A stretch of 64,000 nucleotides of DNA from Lachnospiraceae bacterium (lineage in GTDB: Bacteria; Bacillota; Clostridia; Lachnospirales; Lachnospiraceae): assembly GCA_910575155.1 (NCBI GenBank), contig CAJTDX010000013.1, positions 28,660-92,659 of the forward strand. The letters run 5' to 3'. Under the pieces are notes generated by a model. It did no database searches and had not been told where the DNA came from. It saw only the letters and a list, made by a program, of their open reading frames with translations. This document shows positions 51,595-59,860 of the stretch, piece by piece. The translations under genes were made by a program, and so were the position numbers. Every line of letters starts with the position of its first letter. Within the stretch, counting starts at the first letter, position 1.

Positions 51595-54339
51595 ATGAGA
51601 CGAAAAATATTGGCGTTGGTGATTATTGCAGTTCTTGGAATAAACGGCATGTCAGGAAACGCGGCCTGCGCCAGCCAGGAAGTAATGGAACAAGCAGGAA
51701 CAGAACTGGACGATACAGAAATAGACGATACAGAACAGGAGGGAATGGAAGAGGATGATACAGATGATTCCGATTCAGACCAGACGGTAACGGGAGACTC
51801 GGGAACTCTGGAACAGGGCGTATTCCGCCAGAAATTCGGCAGCTCCAGCACCAGAAAAGACATTCAGAAAGCATTTGACAAAATCAAAGACGGAACGGCC
51901 AAAAAAGTAGAAGTTACTTTAGAAGGCAATATTCAGCTTCAGGGCAGATTGATTGTGTATTCCAATACCACCATTAATGCCCATGGCGCGGTAATTACAC
52001 AGAAAAGCAAAAGCGGATCGATCATTAAGTCGGCCACGGCTGAAGACTATGGCGAAGTACCTTATAAGCAGGGGTATCAGAAAACGGAAAATATAAAAAT
52101 ATCCGGAGGAAGCTGGAATGGAGCTCAAATATCAGGACAGGTGATCCGGTTTGTGCATTCCACAAATGTTTTTCTGGATGAATTGACGGTTACGAACTGT
52201 ACCAGCACAGGGCATTTAATTACATTTGAGGGCGTCAATACAGGGACGATCCAGAATTGTAAGCTGGTTGGGCATGAAGGTATGGGAAAAATAAAAGAAG
52301 CCATACATCTTGATATTGTACACAGCCCCAAAACCACGCCAGGGCTTATGGAGCATGAGTATGACGATCTGCCGGACAGAAATATTGTGATTAAGAATAA
52401 CAAGATCATAAATTCTGCAAATGGAGTTGGTTCCCATGCAGCAGTTGATGGAATATACCATCAGAATATCAGTATTATAGGCAATGTGTTCGACGGTATT
52501 AAAAATACATCCATGAGATTATATAATTATAAAAATGTAATCGTGGCGCAGAACTCTGTGAGCAATTCCTCCATAGGGGTCCGGGTTTATACATTTTTGC
52601 CCAATGGTTACAAGGCGAACAGCGGAGCCGCCACAGAGTCTGTTCCCAGAGGGTACGATTATAATATCGTAGTCCGGGGGAATTGGTTTTCCACTATAAA
52701 AGGGACGTCCGCAATCTATGTTCTGGGGTCCGGAAGCTATCCTCTGCACAATTGTAAAATAGAAGGAAATGTCATAAATGGCGCGGCTTCCAGAGGTATA
52801 TGGCTGTCTGATCACTGTATGAACGCGTCCGTCACGGGAAATACTGTCAATTATGCGGCCTCCAGCGGCATATGCGCGCAGGGAGTTTCCAATGGAGCAA
52901 AGATCGAGAATAATAGAATGATTGCTCCTGGAAAAAGCGGGATTACGGTTACTGAAAATATTGCGAATATAAGTATAAAAAATAATAGGATTCAGAACAG
53001 TAAAGGACATGGAATCTGGGTGTATGAGAAGACCTCTAATATTGTCGTGTCCGCAAATACAGTAAACGGAGCGGAAAAGAACGGCATTTATATTTCCCGG
53101 CAAAGCACCGGCGTAACCATTCAAAACAACAGAGTAAAAGGAAACGTGGGTCAGTATGGAATCTGCGTAAGTCAGAACAGTTCTGCTTTGTTAGAGCAGA
53201 ATCGGATCTCAGCCGTAAAAAAACACGGGATTTATGTAAATGAGAAAAGCGTCAGCACCATAAAAAAAAATAAGATCAGTAATACGCAGCAGAGTGGAAT
53301 TTATGTAAATGACAGCAGTTCAGCTCTGATGCAGAACAATACAATTTCCTCGGTAAAAGAGCATGGAATTTATGTGAATCAAAAGAGCGCCGGCAACATA
53401 GCGGACAACAAAATTAATAAATCTGAGAAAAATGGGATTTTTCTCAACCGCGAAAGTTCAGGAGCTGTGAAAAACAATACGGTGAGTAACGCCAAGGAAC
53501 ATGGTATTATCTTGAGTCAAAGCAATTGCGGCGGGATGGAAAAGAATAAAATCAAAGCAATCGGGAAAAATGGCATTACAGTTTCCTCATCAGGCTTAAG
53601 TGTTCTCAGGCAAAATACAATTACGGAAACCTCCATGAGGGGAATCCAGATCTCTTCGCTGAGAACGTCTGCCGTGGTGTCTAAGAATGTGGTCAATCAT
53701 TCCGGAGATCATGGAATTAACATAAGCGGATCTGTAAAGACAGAGGTGAGCAATAACAAAGTGAGCGATGTAAAAGGAAGAGGCATCAATCTGGGAGAAG
53801 GATGCAAAAAATCTGAGATTATTGAGAACAGAGTTTCCGATACCAGACAGCAGGGGATTTCTTCGTTCAAAGTCGCTTATGTTGTCATTAAGGGGAATAC
53901 CGTATCTAAGACGAGAAAAGAGGGTATTTCCGCAGGATGCGCCAAAAAATATCTGAAAATTTCCAAAAACAGAGTGGCAGAGGCAAAAGGTTCGGGAATT
54001 AATGTCTGGACAGTAAAAAAAGCTTTGATTCAAGATAATGTTTTAGAGAATGTTGGAAAAATAGCATTACAGGTGAACGAAACGAAATCTAAGGTAAAGA
54101 CTACCGCGTCTACCAAAGTACACAGCGTTACGAAGAAGAAAAACCGGGTGTCCGGAAAAGCCCGCAAAGGTTCGAAGTACAGCGTTACAGTGGGAAAGAA
54201 AAAATACAAAGTAGGCGTAAAAAACGGAACCTTTAAGACACAGAAAATTAAAAAGCTGAAAAAAGGAACGAAAGTGAAGGTGGTGGAAAAAATCACAGGA
54301 GGCAATCTGATTCAGACTATTGTGGAGGTGAAAAAGTAA
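51595..54339 (+). CDS. Secreted parallel beta-helix repeat protein
   Basis: A 914-residue exported protein with a signal peptide (about residues 1-26, ending ACAS) and an acidic, threonine-rich stretch (about 30-65). From about residue 100 to 820 it is built of short repeats of the form N.I......GI.V......I..N, the pattern of right-handed parallel beta-helices (PbH1), common in pectate lyase-like glycan enzymes and binding proteins. The last 80 residues (from about 835) are a lysine-rich Ig-like domain. No catalytic residues are clear. The start codon follows the stop of the preceding gene by three bases, with GGGGAGGT spanning that junction, so expression is coupled. Polysaccharide binding or cleavage is possible. 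Confidence 0.87.
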   Translation: MRRKILALVIIAVLGINGMSGNAACASQEVMEQAGTELDDTEIDDTEQEGMEEDDTDDSDSDQTVTGDSGTLEQGVFRQKFGSSSTRKDIQKAFDKIKDGTAKKVEVTLEGNIQLQGRLIVYSNTTINAHGAVITQKSKSGSIIKSATAEDYGEVPYKQGYQKTENIKISGGSWNGAQISGQVIRFVHSTNVFLDELTVTNCTSTGHLITFEGVNTGTIQNCKLVGHEGMGKIKEAIHLDIVHSPKTTPGLMEHEYDDLPDRNIVIKNNKIINSANGVGSHAAVDGIYHQNISIIGNVFDGIKNTSMRLYNYKNVIVAQNSVSNSSIGVRVYTFLPNGYKANSGAATESVPRGYDYNIVVRGNWFSTIKGTSAIYVLGSGSYPLHNCKIEGNVINGAASRGIWLSDHCMNASVTGNTVNYAASSGICAQGVSNGAKIENNRMIAPGKSGITVTENIANISIKNNRIQNSKGHGIWVYEKTSNIVVSANTVNGAEKNGIYISRQSTGVTIQNNRVKGNVGQYGICVSQNSSALLEQNRISAVKKHGIYVNEKSVSTIKKNKISNTQQSGIYVNDSSSALMQNNTISSVKEHGIYVNQKSAGNIADNKINKSEKNGIFLNRESSGAVKNNTVSNAKEHGIILSQSNCGGMEKNKIKAIGKNGITVSSSGLSVLRQNTITETSMRGIQISSLRTSAVVSKNVVNHSGDHGINISGSVKTEVSNNKVSDVKGRGINLGEGCKKSEIIENRVSDTRQQGISSFKVAYVVIKGNTVSKTRKEGISAGCAKKYLKISKNRVAEAKGSGINVWTVKKALIQDNVLENVGKIALQVNETKSKVKTTASTKVHSVTKKKNRVSGKARKGSKYSVTVGKKKYKVGVKNGTFKTQKIKKLKKGTKVKVVEKITGGNLIQTIVEVKK

Positions 54340-54343
54340 AACC

Positions 54344-54372
54344 TTGACGGAATCATGTAGATAGGATAAAAT
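54344..54372 (+). promoter_or_regulatory. Promoter of the Dlt-like operon
   Basis: TTGACG at 54344-54349 and TAAAAT at 54367-54372 are exactly 17 bases apart, close to consensus. It overlaps an in-frame ATG at 54371, which supports the downstream ATG at 54401 as the true start of the adenylating enzyme. Confidence 0.78.
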
Positions 54373-54400
54373 GTTCGTGGCATTAGAAAGGTGGAAAAAA

Positions 54401-55924
54401 ATGCAAAAAAGCGTTTTGGATTATCTGGAAGAGTCTGCTGAGAGATTTCCGGATAAAATTGTATTTGCAGATGATAAAAATGAGGTAACTTATCGGGAGT
54501 TTCAGCATCAGGTAAAAGCAGTGGCAACGGGACTTGCAAAACAGATACCATCTGAAAGAAATCGTCCTGTGGCAGTGTTGATCGAGAGAAAAATTGAGAG
54601 TCTGACAGGTTTTTTTGGCATAGCTTACAGCGGCAATTTTTATGCGCCCATAGATTACCAGATGCCTGTAAAACGGATAGAGCTGATGCTTGAGACACTA
54701 AAGCCTGTGGCGGTGCTTGTAACGGCGTCTGCCGGAACCGTTATGGATCAGGTTGCGTACGATGGTCCTGTGTTGGATTTGCAGACGCTGCAGAACACTT
54801 CGGCAGACCAGGATTTATTGGACGAGATTGCCCGCAGAAGAATTGATACCGATCCTTTGTATGCCATCTTCACTTCCGGTTCCACAGGAGTACCAAAAGG
54901 AGTATTGGTGTCTCACAGGTCAGTGATCGATCTGATTGATAATTTTAAAGAAGAATTTGGCTTTGATGATACCATGGTTTTGGGAAATCAGGCCCCGTTT
55001 GACTTTGACGTTTCGGTAAAAGACATTTATTCCACCCTGAAAAACGGAGGAACCATGTATGTGATTCCCAAAATGATGTTTTCCATGGTGGCAAGACTGA
55101 TCGATTATCTGAATGAGAAGAAAATCAATACTGTAATCTGGGCCACAAGCGCGCTGCGCATTGTGGAGAATCTGAATGTCTTTTCCAAAAAGCTGCCGGA
55201 ATATCTGAAAACCGTAATGTTTTCAGGGGAAGTAATGCCCAACAAGGTGCTTAATTACTGGAGAAAATATTTGCCCGGAGTTATGTATGTAAATCTCTAT
55301 GGGCCAACGGAGATTACATGTAACTGCACGTTTTATAAGGTGGACAGGCCCTTTGCAGATGAAGAGGCGCTTCCGATCGGCATTGCATTTCAGAACACGG
55401 ATTTAGTTCTTTTGGATGACGAACGCAAAGCGGAGGCTGAGCCGGGACAGGTTGGAGAAATCTGTATCAGAGGAAGCTCTCTGGCTTTGGGTTATTATAA
55501 TAATGAAGAAAAGACGCGCGAGGCGTTTATACAGAATCCGCTGAATCCCATGTATCCGGAAACTATTTACTGCACAGGCGATTTGGCGCAGTATGCAGAA
55601 GACGGGAACCTGATGTTCGTGTCCAGAAAAGATTACCAGATCAAACATATGGGGCACCGAATTGAACTGAGCGAGATAGAAATTGCCGTCAATGCGCTTC
55701 CGTTTGTGGAGGCGGCCTGCTGTATTTATGATACCGGTGAGGAGAAGATTGTCCTCTTTTATCAGGCTTCTGAGAAATGTGACAGGGAGCTGCTGAAGCA
55801 GTTGGGGAAAAATCTTCCCAAATATATGTTTCCCAACAGAATGGAGCATTTTGAGAAGCTTCCATTAAATAAAAACGCTAAAATTGACAGAACCTGGCTG
55901 AACGAGAATTATATTCTCAAATAA
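54401..55924 (+). CDS. dltA: DltA-like amino acid adenylating ligase
   Basis: A 507-residue member of the ANL adenylating family, which activates an amino acid (D-alanine in DltA) and loads it on a carrier protein. Motifs: FTSGSTGVPKGVLVSH, QAPFDFDVSVKDIY, NLYGPTEITCNCTFY, YCTGDLAQY and the late NKNAKIDRTWL with the catalytic Lys. The ATG at 54401 follows AAAGGTGGAAAA and is downstream of the promoter. The D-alanine specificity is inferred from the neighbours: carrier protein (56015), MBOAT (56277) and SGNH protein (57890) follow in one run. Confidence 0.87.
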   Translation: MQKSVLDYLEESAERFPDKIVFADDKNEVTYREFQHQVKAVATGLAKQIPSERNRPVAVLIERKIESLTGFFGIAYSGNFYAPIDYQMPVKRIELMLETLKPVAVLVTASAGTVMDQVAYDGPVLDLQTLQNTSADQDLLDEIARRRIDTDPLYAIFTSGSTGVPKGVLVSHRSVIDLIDNFKEEFGFDDTMVLGNQAPFDFDVSVKDIYSTLKNGGTMYVIPKMMFSMVARLIDYLNEKKINTVIWATSALRIVENLNVFSKKLPEYLKTVMFSGEVMPNKVLNYWRKYLPGVMYVNLYGPTEITCNCTFYKVDRPFADEEALPIGIAFQNTDLVLLDDERKAEAEPGQVGEICIRGSSLALGYYNNEEKTREAFIQNPLNPMYPETIYCTGDLAQYAEDGNLMFVSRKDYQIKHMGHRIELSEIEIAVNALPFVEAACCIYDTGEEKIVLFYQASEKCDRELLKQLGKNLPKYMFPNRMEHFEKLPLNKNAKIDRTWLNENYILK

Positions 55925-56014
55925 TAGGTAAAAATGTAGCTGTAATAAAATTTACAGATGAACAGGCGGAATGTTCCGCCCAATATATGTTGAAAGGATG
56001 CAAGTGATAATCTT

Positions 56015-56248
56015 ATGAAAGAACAATTATTAGATATTTTAAATGATTTAAGACCAGATGTTGAATTTGAAAAGGAAAAGAAACTGATTGACGACGGTGT
56101 TTTGGACTCTTTTGACATTGTTTCTCTGGTTTCAGAATTGAATTCTGAGTTTGATGTGGAAATTAATGTTATGGATTTGGAGCCGGATAACTTTAACACA
56201 GTGGAGGCTATGCTGGAGCTGATTGTTAAAATGCAGGAAGAAGGATAA
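56015..56248 (+). CDS. dltC: D-alanyl carrier protein-like acyl carrier
   Basis: A 77-residue acidic four-helix carrier protein. The phosphopantetheine attachment serine is Ser32 in DDGVLDSFDIVSLV. Size and position after the adenylating enzyme fit DltC. It is 90 bases after dltA, a longer gap than usual, and 28 bases before the MBOAT gene. It should carry the thioester-linked amino acid to the membrane acyltransferase. A phosphopantetheinyl transferase is not seen in the window. Confidence 0.88.
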   Translation: MKEQLLDILNDLRPDVEFEKEKKLIDDGVLDSFDIVSLVSELNSEFDVEINVMDLEPDNFNTVEAMLELIVKMQEEG

Positions 56249-56276
56249 GAATATTTGAACTGAAAGGGATAAAGAG

Positions 56277-57875
56277 ATGGATTTTATTTCAGCTACATTT
56301 GTTGTTTTTGTAATACTATTATCAGCCGTATACTTTATCACGCCCCAAAAGGCAAAATGGTGTATTTTACTGCTTGGAAGTTATATTTTTTATATGGCTT
56401 CCAGTGTGAAGCTGCTGTTTTTTCTGGTTTTAACAACAGCCGTGACGTTTGTATGCGGTTTGATTTTGGGCAATATAAATGAAAAGCAGAAAACATATCT
56501 GAAGGAACATAAGAATGAAATGACGCGGGAAGAGAAGAAGGCGTTCAAAAGCCGCACGTCCGGGAAGAAGAAATGGATTGTGGCGGCGGCTGTTCTGATC
56601 AATCTGGGACTTCTGATATTTCTGAAGTATTTTAATTTTATCGGCGGAAATATCAACAGCCTTCTGGCAGGTATGGGGATTGAGGGGAAGATTCCGCATC
56701 TGAATTTATTGCTTCCCTTGGGAATTTCGTTTTATACATTACAGTCCATTGCTTATATTGTGGATTTATATCGTGGAAAATATCAGGCAGACAGGAATTT
56801 TTTCAAATTTTCCCTGTTTATGTCTTTTTTTCCGCAAATTGTGCAGGGACCGATCGCAAGGTACGACCAGCTTGCGCATCAGTTATACGAAGCGCATAAA
56901 TTTGATTATTACAGAGTAACACAGGGCGTTCAGCTGATCTTATGGGGGTTTATGAAGAAGCTGATTCTTGCCGACCGTTTGGCGGTGGCTGTAAACTTTG
57001 TATTTGATAATCCGGACCCGCATGAAGGGTTTGTACTGTTTTTTGCGGCCGCAGGATATGGTTTGCAGGTATATGCGGATTTCTGCGGAGGTATGGATGT
57101 TGCCAGAGGCGTGGCGCAGATCCTTGGCATAGAGCTTGCGCTTAATTTTGAACGTCCGTATTTTGCGCTGTCCATTGAAGAATTCTGGCGCAGATGGCAT
57201 ATCACTCTCGGCGGCTGGATGCGTGATTATGTATTTTATCCATTATCCCTGTCGAAGGCATTTGCGACGCTGGGAAAATGGACGAGGAAGATATTTGGCA
57301 ATTATATCGGGAAAAAGCTGCCTACATTTTTATCCATGTTCATTGTCTTTTTGCTGGTAGGCGTCTGGCATGGTTCGAGCTGGAAGTATGTGGCGTACGG
57401 TATATGGAACGGCACGATCATTGTGTCCAGTATTTTGCTGGAACCTGTTTATGAAAAGGTTTTAAAGAAATGCAGAGTCAATACAGACTGCTTTAGCTGG
57501 AGATTTTTCCAGATGATGCGGACGTTTGTGTTGTGCAGTTTCGGACGCTTTTTTTCACGAGGCATTTCCTGTATGACTTCACTGGATATGATGAAAAGAA
57601 CCGTTACAAATTTCAACCCCTGGGTATTTTTTGACGGATCATTTTTAGAACTCGGTCTGGGGTATAAGGATTTTTACGTTATTTTCATTTTTATTCTTGT
57701 ACTGCTGGTGGCAGGCGTCATGCAGGAGAGGGGAATACGTATCAGAGAAAAAATTGCAGAGCAGAATCTGTATTTCCGCTGGCTGCTGTACATAGGCGCC
57801 CTTGTGGTGTTACTGATTTATGGCAGTTATGGTCCGGAATATGCAGTAGGTGAGTTTATTTATCAGCAGTTTTAA
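56277..57875 (+). CDS. dltB: MBOAT family acyltransferase, DltB-like
   Basis: A 532-residue membrane acyltransferase with about twelve helices. The core blocks are SFFPQIVQGPIARYDQLA, EEFWRRWHITLGGWMRDYVFYPL and GVWHGSSW with catalytic His365. An extra charged loop (about 70-100) distinguishes it from the 478-residue MBOAT at 38477. In the Dlt system this protein takes the aminoacyl group from the carrier and passes it across the membrane. Here it follows dltC rather than preceding it, so the order is A-C-B-D instead of the classical A-B-C-D. Confidence 0.92.
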   Translation: MDFISATFVVFVILLSAVYFITPQKAKWCILLLGSYIFYMASSVKLLFFLVLTTAVTFVCGLILGNINEKQKTYLKEHKNEMTREEKKAFKSRTSGKKKWIVAAAVLINLGLLIFLKYFNFIGGNINSLLAGMGIEGKIPHLNLLLPLGISFYTLQSIAYIVDLYRGKYQADRNFFKFSLFMSFFPQIVQGPIARYDQLAHQLYEAHKFDYYRVTQGVQLILWGFMKKLILADRLAVAVNFVFDNPDPHEGFVLFFAAAGYGLQVYADFCGGMDVARGVAQILGIELALNFERPYFALSIEEFWRRWHITLGGWMRDYVFYPLSLSKAFATLGKWTRKIFGNYIGKKLPTFLSMFIVFLLVGVWHGSSWKYVAYGIWNGTIIVSSILLEPVYEKVLKKCRVNTDCFSWRFFQMMRTFVLCSFGRFFSRGISCMTSLDMMKRTVTNFNPWVFFDGSFLELGLGYKDFYVIFIFILVLLVAGVMQERGIRIREKIAEQNLYFRWLLYIGALVVLLIYGSYGPEYAVGEFIYQQF

Positions 57876-57889
57876 GGAGAAGTGGAATA

Positions 57890-58984
57890 ATGACAAAGAA
57901 ACAGGGTTTACGATTAGTAGTATTTATAGTCCTGCTTGGTATCGTATTAAATACAATGATTGGAGTATTCGGTTTTCCGCCCAATGACGGTACGATCAGT
58001 ATAAAAAAGCGTTTTGGCGAGTTTTATTCCGGAGCTGAAAACACATGGGACTGTGTAATGGTCGGGGCAAGCTGTGTGGACCGTGAGTGGGTTGCGCCGC
58101 TTGCATGGAACGATTATGGAATGGCGGTCTACCCGATGAACACGGCAAGACAGCCATTGGTATTGACTACGAATATCCTTGAGGAGGTCAGGGAAAAACA
58201 GGATGTGAAACTTGCAGTGGTAGATATCCGGGGAATCCAGATGTTTACCTTAAGACCTGAAGAGGCAAAGATTCGTAATTTGCTTGATAACATGAAAAAC
58301 TCTAAAAACAGATATCAGGCTGTGAAGAAAATAATAAAGTTTTATAAGGAATATTTTTCGCGTGAAGATGTGAAAGATGGGCAGGAAATGTTAGAAAAAC
58401 TGGATGAAGCATCCTTGTATCTTCCGTTTATAAAATACCATTCCAGATGGAAGACCGGATTGTACGATTCTGATTTTGAGGGTATCACCAGCGATATGAA
58501 AGGGGTATATGAGGAACAGGCATTTGTGGTAAAAGAGGTGGAACCCACAAAGATGGTTGATGAAACCATGGAATTAAATGAGCTTCAGAAAAGTATTTTA
58601 GATGAAATTGTGAATTATGGCAAAGATACAGGACTGGAAATATTGTTTATTACCTCTCCGACACATTTATCGAAGAGAGAAGTAATTGAAACGAAAGCTG
58701 CGGTTCGATATTTGGAAGAACAGGGCGAGAAGGTCATAGATTATAATACGGAAGAAAAATATCAGGAGATTGGTATTGATTTTTCAAAAGATTTGTATAA
58801 TGAACATCATTTGAATTCAAGGGGAGCGGTGAAGTTTACAAATTATTTTGCCAAGTATCTGCATGACAATTACCAGTTTGAGGACAAACGTGGAAAAGAC
58901 GAATATAAAGACTGGGACGATGCGTATGTCCGATATTTAGAGTTCTATGAAAAAGGCTGGAAAGATGCAGAAAAAGAAAAATAA
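57890..58984 (+). CDS. dltD: SGNH-type acyl transfer partner, DltD-like
   Basis: A 364-residue protein with one N-terminal membrane helix (about 8-28) and an exported SGNH domain. The nucleophile block reads VMVGASCVDREWV, so the Ser lies in GAS rather than the usual GSS. The C-terminal DLYNEHHLNSRGAVKFT supplies the catalytic Asp/His pair. It lies 14 bases after the MBOAT gene. It should take the acyl group and place it on the exported polymer, as DltD does for teichoic acid. It is about 125 residues shorter than the similar protein at 39916. Confidence 0.83.
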   Translation: MTKKQGLRLVVFIVLLGIVLNTMIGVFGFPPNDGTISIKKRFGEFYSGAENTWDCVMVGASCVDREWVAPLAWNDYGMAVYPMNTARQPLVLTTNILEEVREKQDVKLAVVDIRGIQMFTLRPEEAKIRNLLDNMKNSKNRYQAVKKIIKFYKEYFSREDVKDGQEMLEKLDEASLYLPFIKYHSRWKTGLYDSDFEGITSDMKGVYEEQAFVVKEVEPTKMVDETMELNELQKSILDEIVNYGKDTGLEILFITSPTHLSKREVIETKAAVRYLEEQGEKVIDYNTEEKYQEIGIDFSKDLYNEHHLNSRGAVKFTNYFAKYLHDNYQFEDKRGKDEYKDWDDAYVRYLEFYEKGWKDAEKEK

Positions 58985-59066
58985 AACAGGAACATCAGAG
59001 CTTTACTTGTGATCAGCAAACAAGTAATGTATATCTGCTGTTTGTCTATTTGGAGCAAATCAGCAT

Positions 59067-59810
59067 ATGGAGTTTTATCTGCCGGCACAGAGAAGAATGA
59101 TTCTGGTGCTGGCAGTCTGTCTTTTGCTTATTGCATCATTGTTATGGAAAAGAACTGGCAAACCCTTTGGTTTCTGCCCGGATGGTCTCATGGCTTATGA
59201 GCGTCGTCTCAGAATTTGTGATCCACAAAGAGGTTCGCAATCTTGAGATCTTTATGCTGCAGGCCATGAGGCTGTTTTCTATGGGGGAAGCATGAAAACG
59301 CCAAAGCGTTTGAGCAGAGATCTTCCGGGGCGTTACGCGTTAGTGATTGGGCAGTATGTATATTCTGCTTTTTTTCGTCGTTCCATGCCGGGAATCCGCT
59401 ATTCTGGAGTATATGACACGCCCAGTCTCTGTGCCGGATTTCTTAAGCTGCCGGAGAGTATGATTTCTCTGGCGGCATATATGTTGGAATGGATTGTGTT
59501 TCTTACAGAATTTGCAAGGAATAGATCAGGAACTGGAATTTGTTTTGGCAAAAGAACGAAGCATGCCCATAATGTACTATTGCAGATGATGCACGATTAT
59601 GGTATCTTTATGTGTGTAGTATATCTTATTATGTTGTATAATAGCTTATAATAAAGAATAAAGGCGATTCTTAGCGGAAATCAGATGCTCGTAATAATGT
59701 GTTTAGGAGGAAGCGTGAATTATCAGGATATGGCCAGTTATCATGGAATATATATCCTGTTGCCATATATGGTTTTTCAGATTACTATGGTTTGTGGAGG
59801 GATGCAGTGA
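59067..59810 (+). pseudogene. Decayed O-antigen ligase/Wzy-like polymerase
   Basis: Three pieces can be read. The first begins at ATG 59067 (MEFYLPAQRRMILVLAVCLL, with one helix) and stops at about 59244. The second, about 59292-59651, contains KRTKHAHNVLLQMMHDYGIF, the conserved HN..LQ...YGI block of O-antigen ligases and Wzy polymerases, followed by a helix. The third, up to TGA 59808-59810, has a membrane-like SYHGIYILLPYMVFQITMV. Stops and missing internal helices (such a protein normally has ten or more) show the gene is broken and shortened. It lies between the Dlt-like set and the PglF gene. No intact polymerase of this type is seen elsewhere in the window. Confidence 0.6.
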
Positions 59811-59860
59811 GCCTTTCGCAGAGAAGGAAAAGATCTAATTGAGGAAAAGAGGAGTAAAGA

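Noticed and set aside
53160..54000. Repeated DNA in the beta-helix gene looking like a tandem or CRISPR-like array
   Set aside because: The repeats are at the protein level, degenerate in DNA, with no constant spacer length. They encode PbH1 turns.
59009..59200. 63-codon reading frame at the start of the decayed region
   Set aside because: The overlapping frame from 59067 has a membrane-helix-like product and fits the pseudogene better; this frame is incidental.
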